16,291 nucleotides of DNA from NCBI GenBank assembly GCA_020025455.1, contig JAHHSC010000023.1:1-16291 (forward strand). The letters are read 5' to 3'. A program made the position numbers and the translations under genes. Below the pieces are notes generated by a model. It did not search any database. It had not been told where the DNA came from and saw only the letters and a list, made by a program, of their open reading frames with translations. This document shows, piece by piece, positions 1-6,419 of this stretch (positions are counted from its first letter, which is position 1; every line of letters starts with the position of its first letter). This stretch comes from Lawsonibacter sp. Its GTDB lineage: Bacteria > Bacillota > Clostridia > Oscillospirales > Oscillospiraceae.

Positions 1-90
1 GAGCTGGGCTGCGCCGCCGACCTGGTCCTGCTGGACAAGGATTTGAACCTGAAGGCCGTCTTTGTGGACGGTGAGAAGGTCGTCGGCTGA
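1..90 (+). CDS. nagA: Amidohydrolase C-terminus, probably N-acetylglucosamine-6-phosphate deacetylase (5' truncated)
   Basis: Only the last 29 codons and a TGA stop are inside the window. The residues read ELGCAADLVLLDKDLNLKAV followed by FVDGEKVVG. A G-x-x-ADLV-x-LD-x-x-L-x-(V)-x-x-x-x-V-x-G pattern is the usual last beta strands of metal-dependent amidohydrolases, and the 'DLNLKAVFVDGEKV' form is closest to NagA, which deacetylates GlcNAc-6-P to glucosamine-6-P in the cytoplasm during amino-sugar use and cell-wall recycling. Dihydroorotase or adenine deaminase tails look broadly similar, so the exact member of the superfamily is an inference. The gene ends before a strong intrinsic terminator and is convergent with obg. 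Confidence 0.6.
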   Translation, partial: ELGCAADLVLLDKDLNLKAVFVDGEKVVG

Positions 91-115
91 GCCTCTGCCC
101 CATCCAATCCATAAA

Positions 116-156
116 AAAGCTCCGTGGAGATTTGTCCACGGAGCTTTCTCTTTTTG
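116..156 (+). terminator. Intrinsic terminator of the nagA-like gene
   Basis: A perfect 13-bp stem (116-128 with 135-147) closes a 6-base loop and is followed by a T-rich tract (CTCTTTTT). It lies 25 bases after the stop codon of the upstream gene. A-rich bases on its left side may give weak activity in the other direction as well. Confidence 0.85.
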
Positions 157-160
157 TGCA

Positions 161-196
161 AAAAATCCGGGTACAGGCGGCCTGTACCCGGATTTT
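161..196 (-). terminator. Intrinsic terminator of obg
   Basis: A perfect 16-bp inverted repeat (162-177 with 181-196, loop CGG) sits 10 bases after the obg stop on the minus strand. The stem base on the minus strand ends in a run of T (TTTT plus one more). It is separate from the neighbouring nagA hairpin, so the two convergent genes each have their own terminator. Confidence 0.85.
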
Positions 197-205
197 ACAT
201 GGAAA

Positions 206-1486
206 TCAGCGCTGATACTCAAACTCCAGGTTGTACATGGAGACGATGTCGCCGTCGTGAATTCCCATCTCCTCCAGCTTGTCAAACAGTCCGGATTCAC
301 GGAGCATACGGTCGAACCAGTTGCGGCTTTCAAAGTCACTGAAGTTGACGTTGGAGATGAGCCGCTGGAGCCAGGGGGCCTCCACCACCCAGGTGTCATC
401 GAACTGCTCGATGGAGACCTCGCCGGTGGTGTCCACCTCAGGGGGACGCTCCACATAGGTGGGCTCGTAGACGATGACGGGGGGCAGCTGGGCCAGCTCC
501 TGGGCGGCCTTCTTCACCAGCTCGCGGGTGCCCTGGTGGGCGGCAGCGGAGATCTCAAAGAGCTCCAGCCCCTGCGCCTCCACATGGGCGCGCAGCTTCT
601 CCAGCAGAGAGGGGTCCTCCATGATGTCCACCTTGTTGGCGGCCACGATCATCTTCCGCTGGGCCAGCTCGGGGGAGTACTGCCTCAGCTCGGCATTGAT
701 GGCCTCGAAGTCCTCCACAGGGTCCCGGCCCTCGCTGCCAGATACGTCCACCACATGGATGAGCAGGCGGCAGCGGTCCACGTGCCGCAGGAAGTCGTGG
801 CCCAGACCGGCACCGTCCGCAGCACCCTCGATGATGCCGGGAATGTCTGCCATGACAAAGGACACGCCCTCCTCCACATAGACCACGCCCAGGTTGGGGA
901 ACAGGGTGGTAAAGTGGTAGTTGGCAATCTTAGGCTGGGCGCGGCTGACTACACTCAGCAGGGTGGACTTGCCCACGTTGGGGAATCCGACCAGGCCCAC
1001 GTCGGCCAGCAGCTTCAGCTCCAGCACCACGTCACGGGTGACACCGGGCAGGCCGGACTTGGCAAAGCGGGGCACCTGACGGGTGGGGGTGGCAAAGTGC
1101 TTGTTGCCCCAGCCGCCCTTGCCGCCCTTGCAGAGGACAAAGGACTCCACCTCCGACATATCCTGGATGATCTCCTGGGTCTCGGTGTCCCGGATGATGG
1201 TGCCACGGGGCACCCGCAGGACAATGTCCTCGCCGTCCTTGCCGGAGCAGCGCTTGCCCTGACCATCCATGCCGTTCCCGGCTACATATTTGCGCTTATA
1301 GCGGAAGTCCATCAGCGTGGACATATTGTCATCGACGGTGACGATTACGTCGCCGCCTCGGCCGCCGTCGCCGCCATCGGGACCGCCGGCTGCTACATAT
1401 TTTTCGCGGTGAAAGGAAACCACGCCGTTGCCGCCGTCGCCGGAGCGAACGGTGATGCGGGCGGTATCTTTAAAGGGTGCTGCCAT
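206..1486 (-). CDS. obg: Obg/CgtA family ribosome-assembly GTPase
   Basis: A 426-residue essential GTPase that binds the large ribosomal subunit late in assembly and is linked to (p)ppGpp and stress control. Three domains are visible. The Gly-rich Obg fold covers about 1-160 (GDGGNG, GGPDGGDGGRGG). The G domain has G1 GFPNVGKST at 167-175, switch I FTTLFPNLG at 192-200, G3 DIPG at 214-217, G4 NKVD at 284-287 and G5 ISAA near 312-315. The OCT domain covers about 360-426, ending DGDIVSMYNLEFEY. Length and order are normal for a Firmicute Obg. The start at 1486 was chosen over an in-frame codon 27 bases upstream because AAGGAGG (1493-1499) is placed correctly before it. It lies downstream of rpmA, separated by a hairpin, with no clear promoter of its own. 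Confidence 0.97.
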   Translation of the reverse strand: MAAPFKDTARITVRSGDGGNGVVSFHREKYVAAGGPDGGDGGRGGDVIVTVDDNMSTLMDFRYKRKYVAGNGMDGQGKRCSGKDGEDIVLRVPRGTIIRDTETQEIIQDMSEVESFVLCKGGKGGWGNKHFATPTRQVPRFAKSGLPGVTRDVVLELKLLADVGLVGFPNVGKSTLLSVVSRAQPKIANYHFTTLFPNLGVVYVEEGVSFVMADIPGIIEGAADGAGLGHDFLRHVDRCRLLIHVVDVSGSEGRDPVEDFEAINAELRQYSPELAQRKMIVAANKVDIMEDPSLLEKLRAHVEAQGLELFEISAAAHQGTRELVKKAAQELAQLPPVIVYEPTYVERPPEVDTTGEVSIEQFDDTWVVEAPWLQRLISNVNFSDFESRNWFDRMLRESGLFDKLEEMGIHDGDIVSMYNLEFEYQR

Positions 1487-1506
1487 GTGTGGCACCTCCT
1501 TGGTCC

Positions 1507-1520
1507 GGCGCAAATGCGCC
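1507..1520 (-). other. Small hairpin just upstream of the obg ribosome binding site
   Basis: GGCGC-AAAT-GCGCC forms a 5-bp stem ending about 8 bases from the obg Shine-Dalgarno sequence. It could protect the 5' end of a processed obg mRNA or tune translation. This role is inference; only the dyad is seen. Confidence 0.35.
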
Positions 1521-1547
1521 TGATAATTTCAAGTTTGAATAAGAGAA

Positions 1548-1575
1548 AAGCCGCAAACGGAATCGTTTGCGGCTT
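1548..1575 (-). terminator. Intergenic hairpin after rpmA, probable partial terminator
   Basis: A perfect 12-bp stem (1548-1559 with 1564-1575, loop GAAT) begins 16 bases after the rpmA stop. On the minus strand it is followed by TTCTCTTATTC, a mediocre T-tract. It lies between rpmA and obg, and I see no good promoter between it and obg, so it may let some transcripts read through and set a lower obg level than L21/L27. Confidence 0.7.
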
Positions 1576-1590
1576 CTCGAAAAGGCAGAA

Positions 1591-1875
1591 TTACTGCGCG
1601 ATCTCCACGATGGAGACCTGCTTACGGTCCTTGCCCAGGCGCTCAAACTTCACCTGACCGTCCTTCAGGGCGAACAGGGTGTCGTCGCTGCCCTTGCCCA
1701 CGTTGACACCGGGGTGAATGTGGGTGCCGCGCTGACGGACCAGGATGTTGCCGGCCAGAACGTACTGACCGTCGCCGCGCTTCACGCCAAGACGCTTGGC
1801 GTTGGAATCACGGCCGTTACGAGTAGAGCCAACGCCCTTCTTGTGGGCGAAAAACTGCAAACCGATATTCAGCAT
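1591..1875 (-). CDS. rpmA: 50S ribosomal protein L27 with Prp-cleaved N-terminal extension
   Basis: 94 residues. Mature L27 starts at AHKKGVGSTRNGRDS, a near-invariant segment reaching the peptidyl-transferase centre. Upstream of it is the extension MLNIGLQFF. In Firmicutes that have it, this extension is removed by the cysteine protease Prp between FF and AHKKG, and the prp gene is directly upstream here. RGTHIHPGVNVG-x-GxDxTLFA is also typical of L27. The ribosome binding site GGAGGTG is made from the last codons of prp, and only 3 bases separate the two genes, which suggests translational coupling. Confidence 0.98.
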   Translation of the reverse strand: MLNIGLQFFAHKKGVGSTRNGRDSNAKRLGVKRGDGQYVLAGNILVRQRGTHIHPGVNVGKGSDDTLFALKDGQVKFERLGKDRKQVSIVEIAQ

Positions 1876-1878
1876 AAC

Positions 1879-2208
1879 TTACACCTCCAAAACTGTAATA
1901 TGTTCGGGATATTCCTCCGCAAGCTGTACCAGATAGACCATCAGCGCCGCCATCAACGTCTGGCAGGTGCTCTCGTTGGTCTCTCCAAGGCCGTTGGGGA
2001 GGGTCAGGGTGATGGACGCGTCCTTCTCACGCACCTTCACCGGGGCCTCCAGTCCAAGCACGTCGTTGACGGCGCACTCGGTCAGGCGAACCGCACTGGT
2101 GATGGCGGCACAGACGATATCCTCGCCCTCGGGGGCATAGCCGCTGTGGCCCTTGAATTCAAAGCCCACAATGCGCTCGCCCTCGGAATGAAAGGTTACG
2201 GTGGTCAT
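1879..2208 (-). CDS. prp: Ribosomal-processing cysteine protease Prp
   Basis: 109 residues, the normal length of the Prp (formerly YsxB, DUF464) family. Prp trims the N-terminal extension of L27, a step required for ribosome function in Firmicutes with extended L27. The catalytic pair is visible: His21 in GHSGYA and Cys33 in DIVCAAIT, with the usual GHxGxAxxGxDxVCAxxT spacing. The start ATG overlaps the rplU stop as TGATG (1-base overlap) with only a weak AAGG upstream, so translation is probably coupled to rplU. The rplU-prp-rpmA order is the standard Firmicute arrangement. Confidence 0.96.
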   Translation of the reverse strand: MTTVTFHSEGERIVGFEFKGHSGYAPEGEDIVCAAITSAVRLTECAVNDVLGLEAPVKVREKDASITLTLPNGLGETNESTCQTLMAALMVYLVQLAEEYPEHITVLEV

Positions 2209-2519
2209 CAGGCCTTGATGGCGCCGATCTGCACCTTAGTGTAGGGCTGGCGGTGACCCTGACGCTTGCTGAAACCCTTCTTGGGGGTGTACTTGAAGAC
2301 ACGGATCTTCTTGCCCTTACCGTTCTTCACGACGGTGGCAGCCACGGAAGCGCCCTCCACAGTGGGAGCGCCGAAGGTAGCCTTCTCGCCGTCCAGAATA
2401 GCCAGCACCTGGTCGAAGGTGATAGCCTCACCGGCCTCGGCCTCCAGCTTCTCGATGAAGAGGGTATCGCCCTCAGCCACCTTATACTGCTTGCCGCCGG
2501 TAACAATGATTGCCTGCAT
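2208..2519 (-). CDS. rplU: 50S ribosomal protein L21
   Basis: 103 residues, the usual length. It starts MQAIIVTGGKQYKVAEGD and contains the L21 signature near residues 73-98 (IRVFKYTPKKGF then GHRQPYTKVQI). L21 binds 23S rRNA in the large subunit. The start at 2519 has AAAGGAG upstream and matches the family N-terminus; the frame is open for a further 28 codons upstream, but those codons lie inside the leader and are not L21-like. It is the first gene of the rplU-prp-rpmA(-obg) operon. Confidence 0.98.
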   Translation of the reverse strand: MQAIIVTGGKQYKVAEGDTLFIEKLEAEAGEAITFDQVLAILDGEKATFGAPTVEGASVAATVVKNGKGKKIRVFKYTPKKGFSKRQGHRQPYTKVQIGAIKA

Positions 2520-2534
2520 TACATTCAACTCCTT

Positions 2535-2612
2535 TATTACGGGCTCGCTCTCCTGGGAGGGGTTTGTCCCACTTGCAAGGGGCTCACTTGTCCCCTTTCC
2601 CACTCAAAGCGG
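2535..2612 (-). ncRNA. Candidate L21 leader (autoregulatory r-protein leader)
   Basis: The roughly 90-base 5' UTR of rplU is rich in pairing. An outer TGGGA/TCCCA stem (2598-2602 with 2554-2558) encloses an AAGGGG/CCCCTT hairpin (2592-2597 with 2577-2582). A second GGG/CCC hairpin follows. Many Firmicutes have a conserved 'L21 leader' RNA at this position (Rfam family of that name). Position, size and strong structure fit, but I cannot confirm the family consensus by eye. Confidence 0.5.
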
Positions 2613-2619
2613 CTCTGAA

Positions 2620-2648
2620 AGTATATCAAGAAAATTTCCATCTGTCAA
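2620..2648 (-). promoter_or_regulatory. Sigma-A promoter of the rplU operon
   Basis: On the minus strand TTGACA (2648-2643), a 17-base spacer and TATACT (2625-2620). A near-consensus promoter, as expected for a ribosomal-protein operon. The start of transcription should be near 2613. Confidence 0.9.
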
Positions 2649-2695
2649 TAGGATTCCCCGTTATTTTGAAATTTTTCAACTTATCGCTTCTCTGT

Positions 2696-2725
2696 TTGCC
2701 ACGTTCTCCCTTTCTATGTTATACT
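2696..2725 (+). promoter_or_regulatory. Sigma-A promoter of tmk
   Basis: TTGCCA (2696-2701), an 18-base spacer and TATACT (2720-2725). Divergent from the rplU promoter. The predicted UTR of about 50 bases holds a small GGAGG/CCTCC hairpin. Confidence 0.75.
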
Positions 2726-2780
2726 ACAAGCGGGGAGGCGTCCTCCTCCCTGTTCAATTTACACGCAAGGAGAGATCGCA

Positions 2781-3419
2781 ATGGCGCAGGAAACAAAGGG
2801 AACTATGGGCCGGTTCATCGCCTTTGAGGGCATCGACGGCAGCGGAAAGACCACCCAGGCAGCGCGGCTGGCTGCACGGCTGAACAGGATGGGGCTGGCC
2901 TGCTGTCAGACCCGGGAGCCAACCGCCGGTCCAATCGGTTCTCTGGTCCACCAGATCATGACCGGCCGCATCGCCGCTGACAACCGTGTGGTGGCCGCCC
3001 TCTACGCCGCTGACCGGCTGGATCATCTGCTCAATCAGACCGATGGCATTCTGCCCCTGCTGGAACAGGGTACCCATGTGCTCACCGACCGGTACTACTT
3101 CTCCTCCTATGCCTACCACAGTGTGGACATGCCCATGGACTGGGTCATTGAGGCCAACGCCCAGGCAGCCCAGCTTCTGCGGCCGACTGCCACCATTTTT
3201 ATTGATGTGGACCCCAATACCGCACTGGAGCGTATCTCTAAAAACCGCTTTCACACGGAGATCTACGAAAACCTGGCCCGGCTCACCAAGACCCGGGAGC
3301 TCTACTTCCAGGCTTTTGAGAAGGAGAAGGACCGGGAGAACATCCTCATTCTGGACGGCTCTATGACTGAGGACCAGCTGGAAGAGCAGGTCTGGGAGGC
3401 CGTGAAGGGCTACTTCTGA
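2781..3419 (+). CDS. tmk: Thymidylate kinase (dTMP kinase)
   Basis: 212 residues, typical for Tmk, which phosphorylates dTMP to dTDP with ATP in the cytoplasm. Visible features are the P-loop GIDGSGKT at 17-24, the REP substrate motif at 45-47, and the DRYYFSS motif at 103-109. The LID region near 150-175 (NRFHTEIYEN) differs from the E. coli-like DRxE-type lid, so it may belong to a variant subgroup or have another nucleoside-monophosphate preference. The start ATG follows AAGGAG (2767-2772). The first 8 residues are an extension before the conserved GRFIAFEG; an internal ATG at residue 9 lacks a good ribosome binding site. It is a single-gene unit, not next to holB as in many Firmicutes, so a second tmk elsewhere is possible. 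Confidence 0.9.
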   Translation: MAQETKGTMGRFIAFEGIDGSGKTTQAARLAARLNRMGLACCQTREPTAGPIGSLVHQIMTGRIAADNRVVAALYAADRLDHLLNQTDGILPLLEQGTHVLTDRYYFSSYAYHSVDMPMDWVIEANAQAAQLLRPTATIFIDVDPNTALERISKNRFHTEIYENLARLTKTRELYFQAFEKEKDRENILILDGSMTEDQLEEQVWEAVKGYF

Positions 3420-3436
3420 TCCTTCGCACTTAACCT

Positions 3437-3483
3437 AAAAAAATCACCGCGGGAGCTTCCAGCTCCCACGGTGATTTTTTGTT
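3437..3483. terminator. Bidirectional terminator between tmk and the NhaC-family gene
   Basis: A long hairpin: AAATCACCG (3441-3449) with CGGTGATTT (3469-3477), one C/A mismatch, then GGGAGCT (3451-3457) with AGCTCCC (3461-3467), loop TCC. A-tract on the left and T-tract on the right give a U-run on both strands, so it serves both convergent genes. Confidence 0.92.
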
Positions 3484-3488
3484 GTGAT

Positions 3489-5279
3489 TTAGGCCTTCTG
3501 AGTGGCACTCTGGCGACTCTTTACGAAGAACAGGTAGCCGATCATCATCACGATGCCGACCGGCAGTGCGATGACAGCGGGCAGGCCGTTGCTGGCCAGG
3601 AAGCCGGCCAGGATATAGCTCAGACCGGAGATCACGGCGCAGCTGATGGCGTAGGGCAGCTGGGTGGACACATGGTTTACATGGTCGCACTGGGCGCCGG
3701 CAGAGGCCATGATGGTGGTGTCAGAGATGGGGGAGCAGTGGTCGCCGCAGACGGCGCCGGCCATACAGGCGGCGATACACACGATCGCCAGGGGGTTATC
3801 CATGGAGAATACGCTCTGGACAATGGGGATCAGGATGCCGAAGGTGCCCCAGCTGGTGCCGGTAGCGAAGGCCAGCAGGCAGCCGATGACAAACACGATC
3901 ACGGGCAGCAGCATCTGGACCCCGGTGGCAGAGGTACGGACAAAGTCGCGGACGAAGTACTTAGCGCCCAGGGAGTCGGTCATAGCCTTCAGGGACCAGG
4001 CAAAGGTCAGGATCATGATGGCAGGGACCATGGCCTTGAAGCCCTCCGGGATGCAGCCCATCATGTCACGGAAGGACATGGAGCGGCGGAGCGTGTAGTA
4101 AACAAAGGCGAACACCAGGCCGAAGGCAGAGCCGAACATCAGGCCGATGGAGGCGTCAGAGGCAGAGAAGGCGGCCTGGATGCTGTGGAAGTTCTCGCTG
4201 CCAGCGTCGAAGAAGCCGCCGGAGTACAGCATACCCATGACGCAGCAGACGACCAGCATGACGATGGGCATGACCAGATCCATGACGATTCCCTTGTTCT
4301 CCTCCACTTCCTCGTCCATCATGGCGTAGGGGTTGGAGCCGGAGAACAGGTCGCTATTTTCGATGGCGTTGCGCTCGAACTTGGCCATGGGGCCGAAGTC
4401 CACCTTGAGGAGCACCAGACCCACCATCATGATGATGGTCAGCAGGGCGTAGAAGTTGTAGGGGATGGCGTTGATAAAGAGGTTCAGGCCCTGGCCATCC
4501 TCCGCAAAGCCAGCCACGGCGGCGGCCCAGGAGGAGATGGGGGCGATGATGCAGATGGGGGCGGCCGTGGAGTCGATCAGGTAGGCCAGCTTAGCGCGGG
4601 ACACCTGGTGCTCATCGGTGACCGGACGCATCACAGAGCCCACCGTCAGGCAGTTGAAGTAGTCATCAATAAAGATCAGACCGCCCAGCAAAATGGACGC
4701 CAGCTGAGCACCCACGCGGGTTTTGATGTGGGTCTTGGCCCAGCGGCCAAAGGCGGCAGAGCCGCCGGCCTTGTTCATCAGGCAGACCATGGCGCCCAGG
4801 ATAACCAGGAACACCAGGATGCCCACGTTGTAGCTGTCAGACAGCACCGAGGCGATTCCGTCTGAAAAGACGTGGGTGACGGTGCCTTCAAAGCTGAAGT
4901 TCGAGTACAGCAGTCCGCCCACCAGGATACCGATGAACAGGGAGGAGTAGACCTCCTTTGTGAGCAGGGCCAGCGCAATGGCAATGACGGGGGGCAGCAG
5001 GGAAATGACGGTGTTGAAAAAGCGGCTGGGGGACGGAATATAGCCCTCGCCTCCACAGGTGGCGCAGACGCCGCTGCCCTCACACGCAGCACAGTCGGGG
5101 TCTTGGGTGTAACATTCCATACAGATGCCGACAGTGCCGCAGTCGGGGCACTCGATCATCTTGGTGCCCGTCTCCTCAGTTGGGTCCACGGCAAAGGCGG
5201 TGGTGACCAGGGCGAGCATCATCATAAGCATGACAAGCACGCGCGCAGGCCAGGATCTCCTGTTTGCTCTGGTTTTCAT
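3489..5279 (-). CDS. NhaC-family antiporter-like membrane protein, candidate lysine transporter, with Cys-rich ectodomain
   Basis: 596 residues. The body from about residue 88 has many hydrophobic segments and motifs of the NhaC (COG1757) ion transporter family: FIDDYFNCLTVG at 203-214, DSTAAP at 236-241, and GDHCSPISDTT followed by HVNHVSTQLPYA near the C-terminus. The gene is preceded by a lysine riboswitch. NhaC-family genes under this riboswitch have been proposed to import lysine, so lysine uptake coupled to H+ or Na+ is the best inference. The N-terminus is odd: a signal-peptide-like segment (about 12-30, ending AFA) precedes a soluble stretch with four CxxC pairs (Cys 44/47, 53/56, 63/66, 72/75) resembling a DnaJ zinc repeat. 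The start at 5279 was chosen because AGGAGGA precedes it; the frame also contains a TTG 24 bases upstream, which lies within or before that site. Confidence 0.9.
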   Translation of the reverse strand: MKTRANRRSWPARVLVMLMMMLALVTTAFAVDPTEETGTKMIECPDCGTVGICMECYTQDPDCAACEGSGVCATCGGEGYIPSPSRFFNTVISLLPPVIAIALALLTKEVYSSLFIGILVGGLLYSNFSFEGTVTHVFSDGIASVLSDSYNVGILVFLVILGAMVCLMNKAGGSAAFGRWAKTHIKTRVGAQLASILLGGLIFIDDYFNCLTVGSVMRPVTDEHQVSRAKLAYLIDSTAAPICIIAPISSWAAAVAGFAEDGQGLNLFINAIPYNFYALLTIIMMVGLVLLKVDFGPMAKFERNAIENSDLFSGSNPYAMMDEEVEENKGIVMDLVMPIVMLVVCCVMGMLYSGGFFDAGSENFHSIQAAFSASDASIGLMFGSAFGLVFAFVYYTLRRSMSFRDMMGCIPEGFKAMVPAIMILTFAWSLKAMTDSLGAKYFVRDFVRTSATGVQMLLPVIVFVIGCLLAFATGTSWGTFGILIPIVQSVFSMDNPLAIVCIAACMAGAVCGDHCSPISDTTIMASAGAQCDHVNHVSTQLPYAISCAVISGLSYILAGFLASNGLPAVIALPVGIVMMIGYLFFVKSRQSATQKA

Positions 5280-5328
5280 AACGATTCTTCCTCCTATACG
5301 CAACCTGACACAAGTTTGATTTTAGGAA

Positions 5329-5367
5329 GAAAAAGAAAAAACCATGTGCGCTGGATGCGCCCATGGT
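5329..5367 (-). terminator. Riboswitch-controlled intrinsic terminator (expression platform)
   Basis: On the minus strand an 11-bp stem with one mismatch (5357-5367 with 5341-5351, 5-base loop) is followed by TTTTT-C-TTTTT. It lies between the lysine aptamer and the transporter start codon. A terminator here implies an OFF switch: lysine bound, terminator forms. A candidate alternative pairing is the aptamer 3' strand (5411-5422) with the terminator 3' arm (5344-5352), about 9 bp with a bulge; this is inference. Confidence 0.88.
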
Positions 5368-5406
5368 AAAACCGGATATCCCACGCCGAGGCGGCGGGGG
5401 ACGTCT

Positions 5407-5564
5407 GGATAGCGCTCCACATTCGTGACAGTCCATGAGATATTCTCCCATGCCCCAGGCTTGTGCAAACAGGCACCTGCACTTACCTTCGGCGGTGTCC
5501 CCTCTCTCCCAAAACGGCTGCCTGGCCTTGTTTTGGGATACGCATGAACCCCGCGCCTCTATCC
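5407..5564 (-). promoter_or_regulatory. Lysine riboswitch (L-box) aptamer
   Basis: A 158-base leader segment matches the lysine aptamer in order and sequence. The 5' strand GGATAG-AGGCGCG (5564 down to 5552) pairs through GGATAG with CTATCC (5412-5407) to form P1. The core GAGGGGACACCGCCGAAG lies about 80 bases into the aptamer, followed by a GC-rich hairpin and a TGGGGCATGG segment. The 3' part GGACTGTCA then GGAGCGCTATCC corresponds to the GGCTGTCA then GGAGGGCTATC end of the Bacillus subtilis lysC leader as I remember it. It senses lysine and controls the NhaC-family gene downstream. Confidence 0.95.
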
Positions 5565-5599
5565 TAAAATTCAGTTGTATTGGTTGTACGATTGCTTGT

Positions 5600-5628
5600 A
5601 TCCTATCACGCTCTTCTCCCGCTGTCAA
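5600..5628 (-). promoter_or_regulatory. Sigma-A promoter of the lysine-riboswitch transcript
   Basis: Minus strand TTGACA (5628-5623), 17-base spacer, TAGGAT (5605-5600). Transcription would start near 5593, about 30 bases before the aptamer P1 strand. Confidence 0.85.
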
Positions 5629-5634
5629 GGTATT

Positions 5635-5806
5635 TCCCAATTTCCTCCCCTTTTTCTCTCATTTTGGTGGAATTTCGTATGATACTCCAAACGGATGCAA
5701 CCGGTTTTGTTGCAAATGCTCCCCGCACCATCCGGTGCAGCACAGCATAGGATAGATGGAACACCCGCCTCAGCCGATTCGGGGCGGACATGAAGGAGGA
5801 TTTTTT
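5635..5806 (+). other. Intergenic segment with two dyads before the ferritin-like gene
   Basis: This stretch lies between the divergent lysine-transporter promoter and the plus-strand ferritin-like gene. It holds a dyad TGCAAC-N7-GTTGCA (5696-5701 with 5709-5714) and a hairpin GCACC-ATCC-GGTGC (5725-5729 with 5734-5738). The first has the shape of a repressor operator. I see no convincing -35/-10 pair for the plus strand, so the promoter of the downstream gene is unlocated. Confidence 0.35.
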
Positions 5807-6388
5807 ATGGACGAACCTCTGATCCCGGCGGGAATGCCAGACCGGGAGACCTTTGAACGGGTGTGGCGGCGGGTCATGCCCGACCAGAGTTGCAGCCCTC
5901 TGTCCCTCTCTCCCCCCACTCCAGATCCCGCTCCTACGAAGGCCCAGACTCCCGCGCAGGCCCAGAGCCCCGCTCCCCCTGCCACAGGAGGGGAGGCCGA
6001 CCTGCTGGCTCTGCTCATGGAGCGGCTGCTTCAGGAATGTACCGCCCTTCAGCAGCTGGCACGGTTGTCCCCCTGCGGCGGGCGCAGATTGTCCACACTG
6101 GCCGCCGACTGCCGTGTAAGCTGCCGTCATCTGGCTGCCGCCAGGTTTCTGCTGACTGGTGAGAGCTTCCACCCCCAGCTGGTCGCGGCCTCTCCCTCCC
6201 CCTCGGTTCCCCTATCGATCCGGGAACAATGCCTTGCGGCCAAAGAGACCAGAGAACTGTGTGCCCGGGGCGCCGCTCAGATTCAGGACCCCCTTCTCCG
6301 GGAGCTGCTGGACCGGCAGGCCCAGGACGCGGAAAAGCGTGCAAATCAGCTTCTCACCCTGCTGGAACAGCTCATCTCCATTCCGTAA
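5807..6388 (+). CDS. Degenerate ferritin-like helical protein
   Basis: 193 residues, soluble, no signal peptide. Residues 10-25 (MPDRETFERVWRRVMP) form a conserved-looking N-terminal helix, then a Pro/Ala/Thr-rich linker runs to about 62. Four predicted helices follow (about 65-87, 93-118, 137-159, 162-190) with the rhythm of a ferritin-like/rubrerythrin bundle. The fourth has DPLLRELLDRQAQDAEKRAN, where iron-binding relatives carry DExxHA; here the Glu and His positions are Ala and Arg, so metal binding looks lost. The start at 5807 is set by AAGGAGG (5792-5798); an in-frame ATG 51 bases upstream has no such site. Function unknown. The family assignment is an inference from helix pattern and composition. 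Confidence 0.8.
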   Translation: MDEPLIPAGMPDRETFERVWRRVMPDQSCSPLSLSPPTPDPAPTKAQTPAQAQSPAPPATGGEADLLALLMERLLQECTALQQLARLSPCGGRRLSTLAADCRVSCRHLAAARFLLTGESFHPQLVAASPSPSVPLSIREQCLAAKETRELCARGAAQIQDPLLRELLDRQAQDAEKRANQLLTLLEQLISIP

Positions 6389-6419
6389 GTCGGAAACGAT
6401 TTGGCTTCCTTCTATCCTC

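Noticed and set aside
62..1657. A 531-codon open frame antisense to obg, running through two terminators
   Set aside because: It crosses the nagA terminator, the obg terminator and the rpmA-obg hairpin, and lacks a plausible start site.
3471..4865. A 464-codon open frame antisense to the NhaC-family gene
   Set aside because: His/Asp/Gly/Gln-rich translation with no recognisable motif, begins inside the shared terminator.
5280..5806. Possible small protein genes on either strand in the long intergenic region
   Set aside because: The minus strand is explained by the lysine riboswitch and terminator; plus-strand frames there overlap it and have no ribosome binding site.
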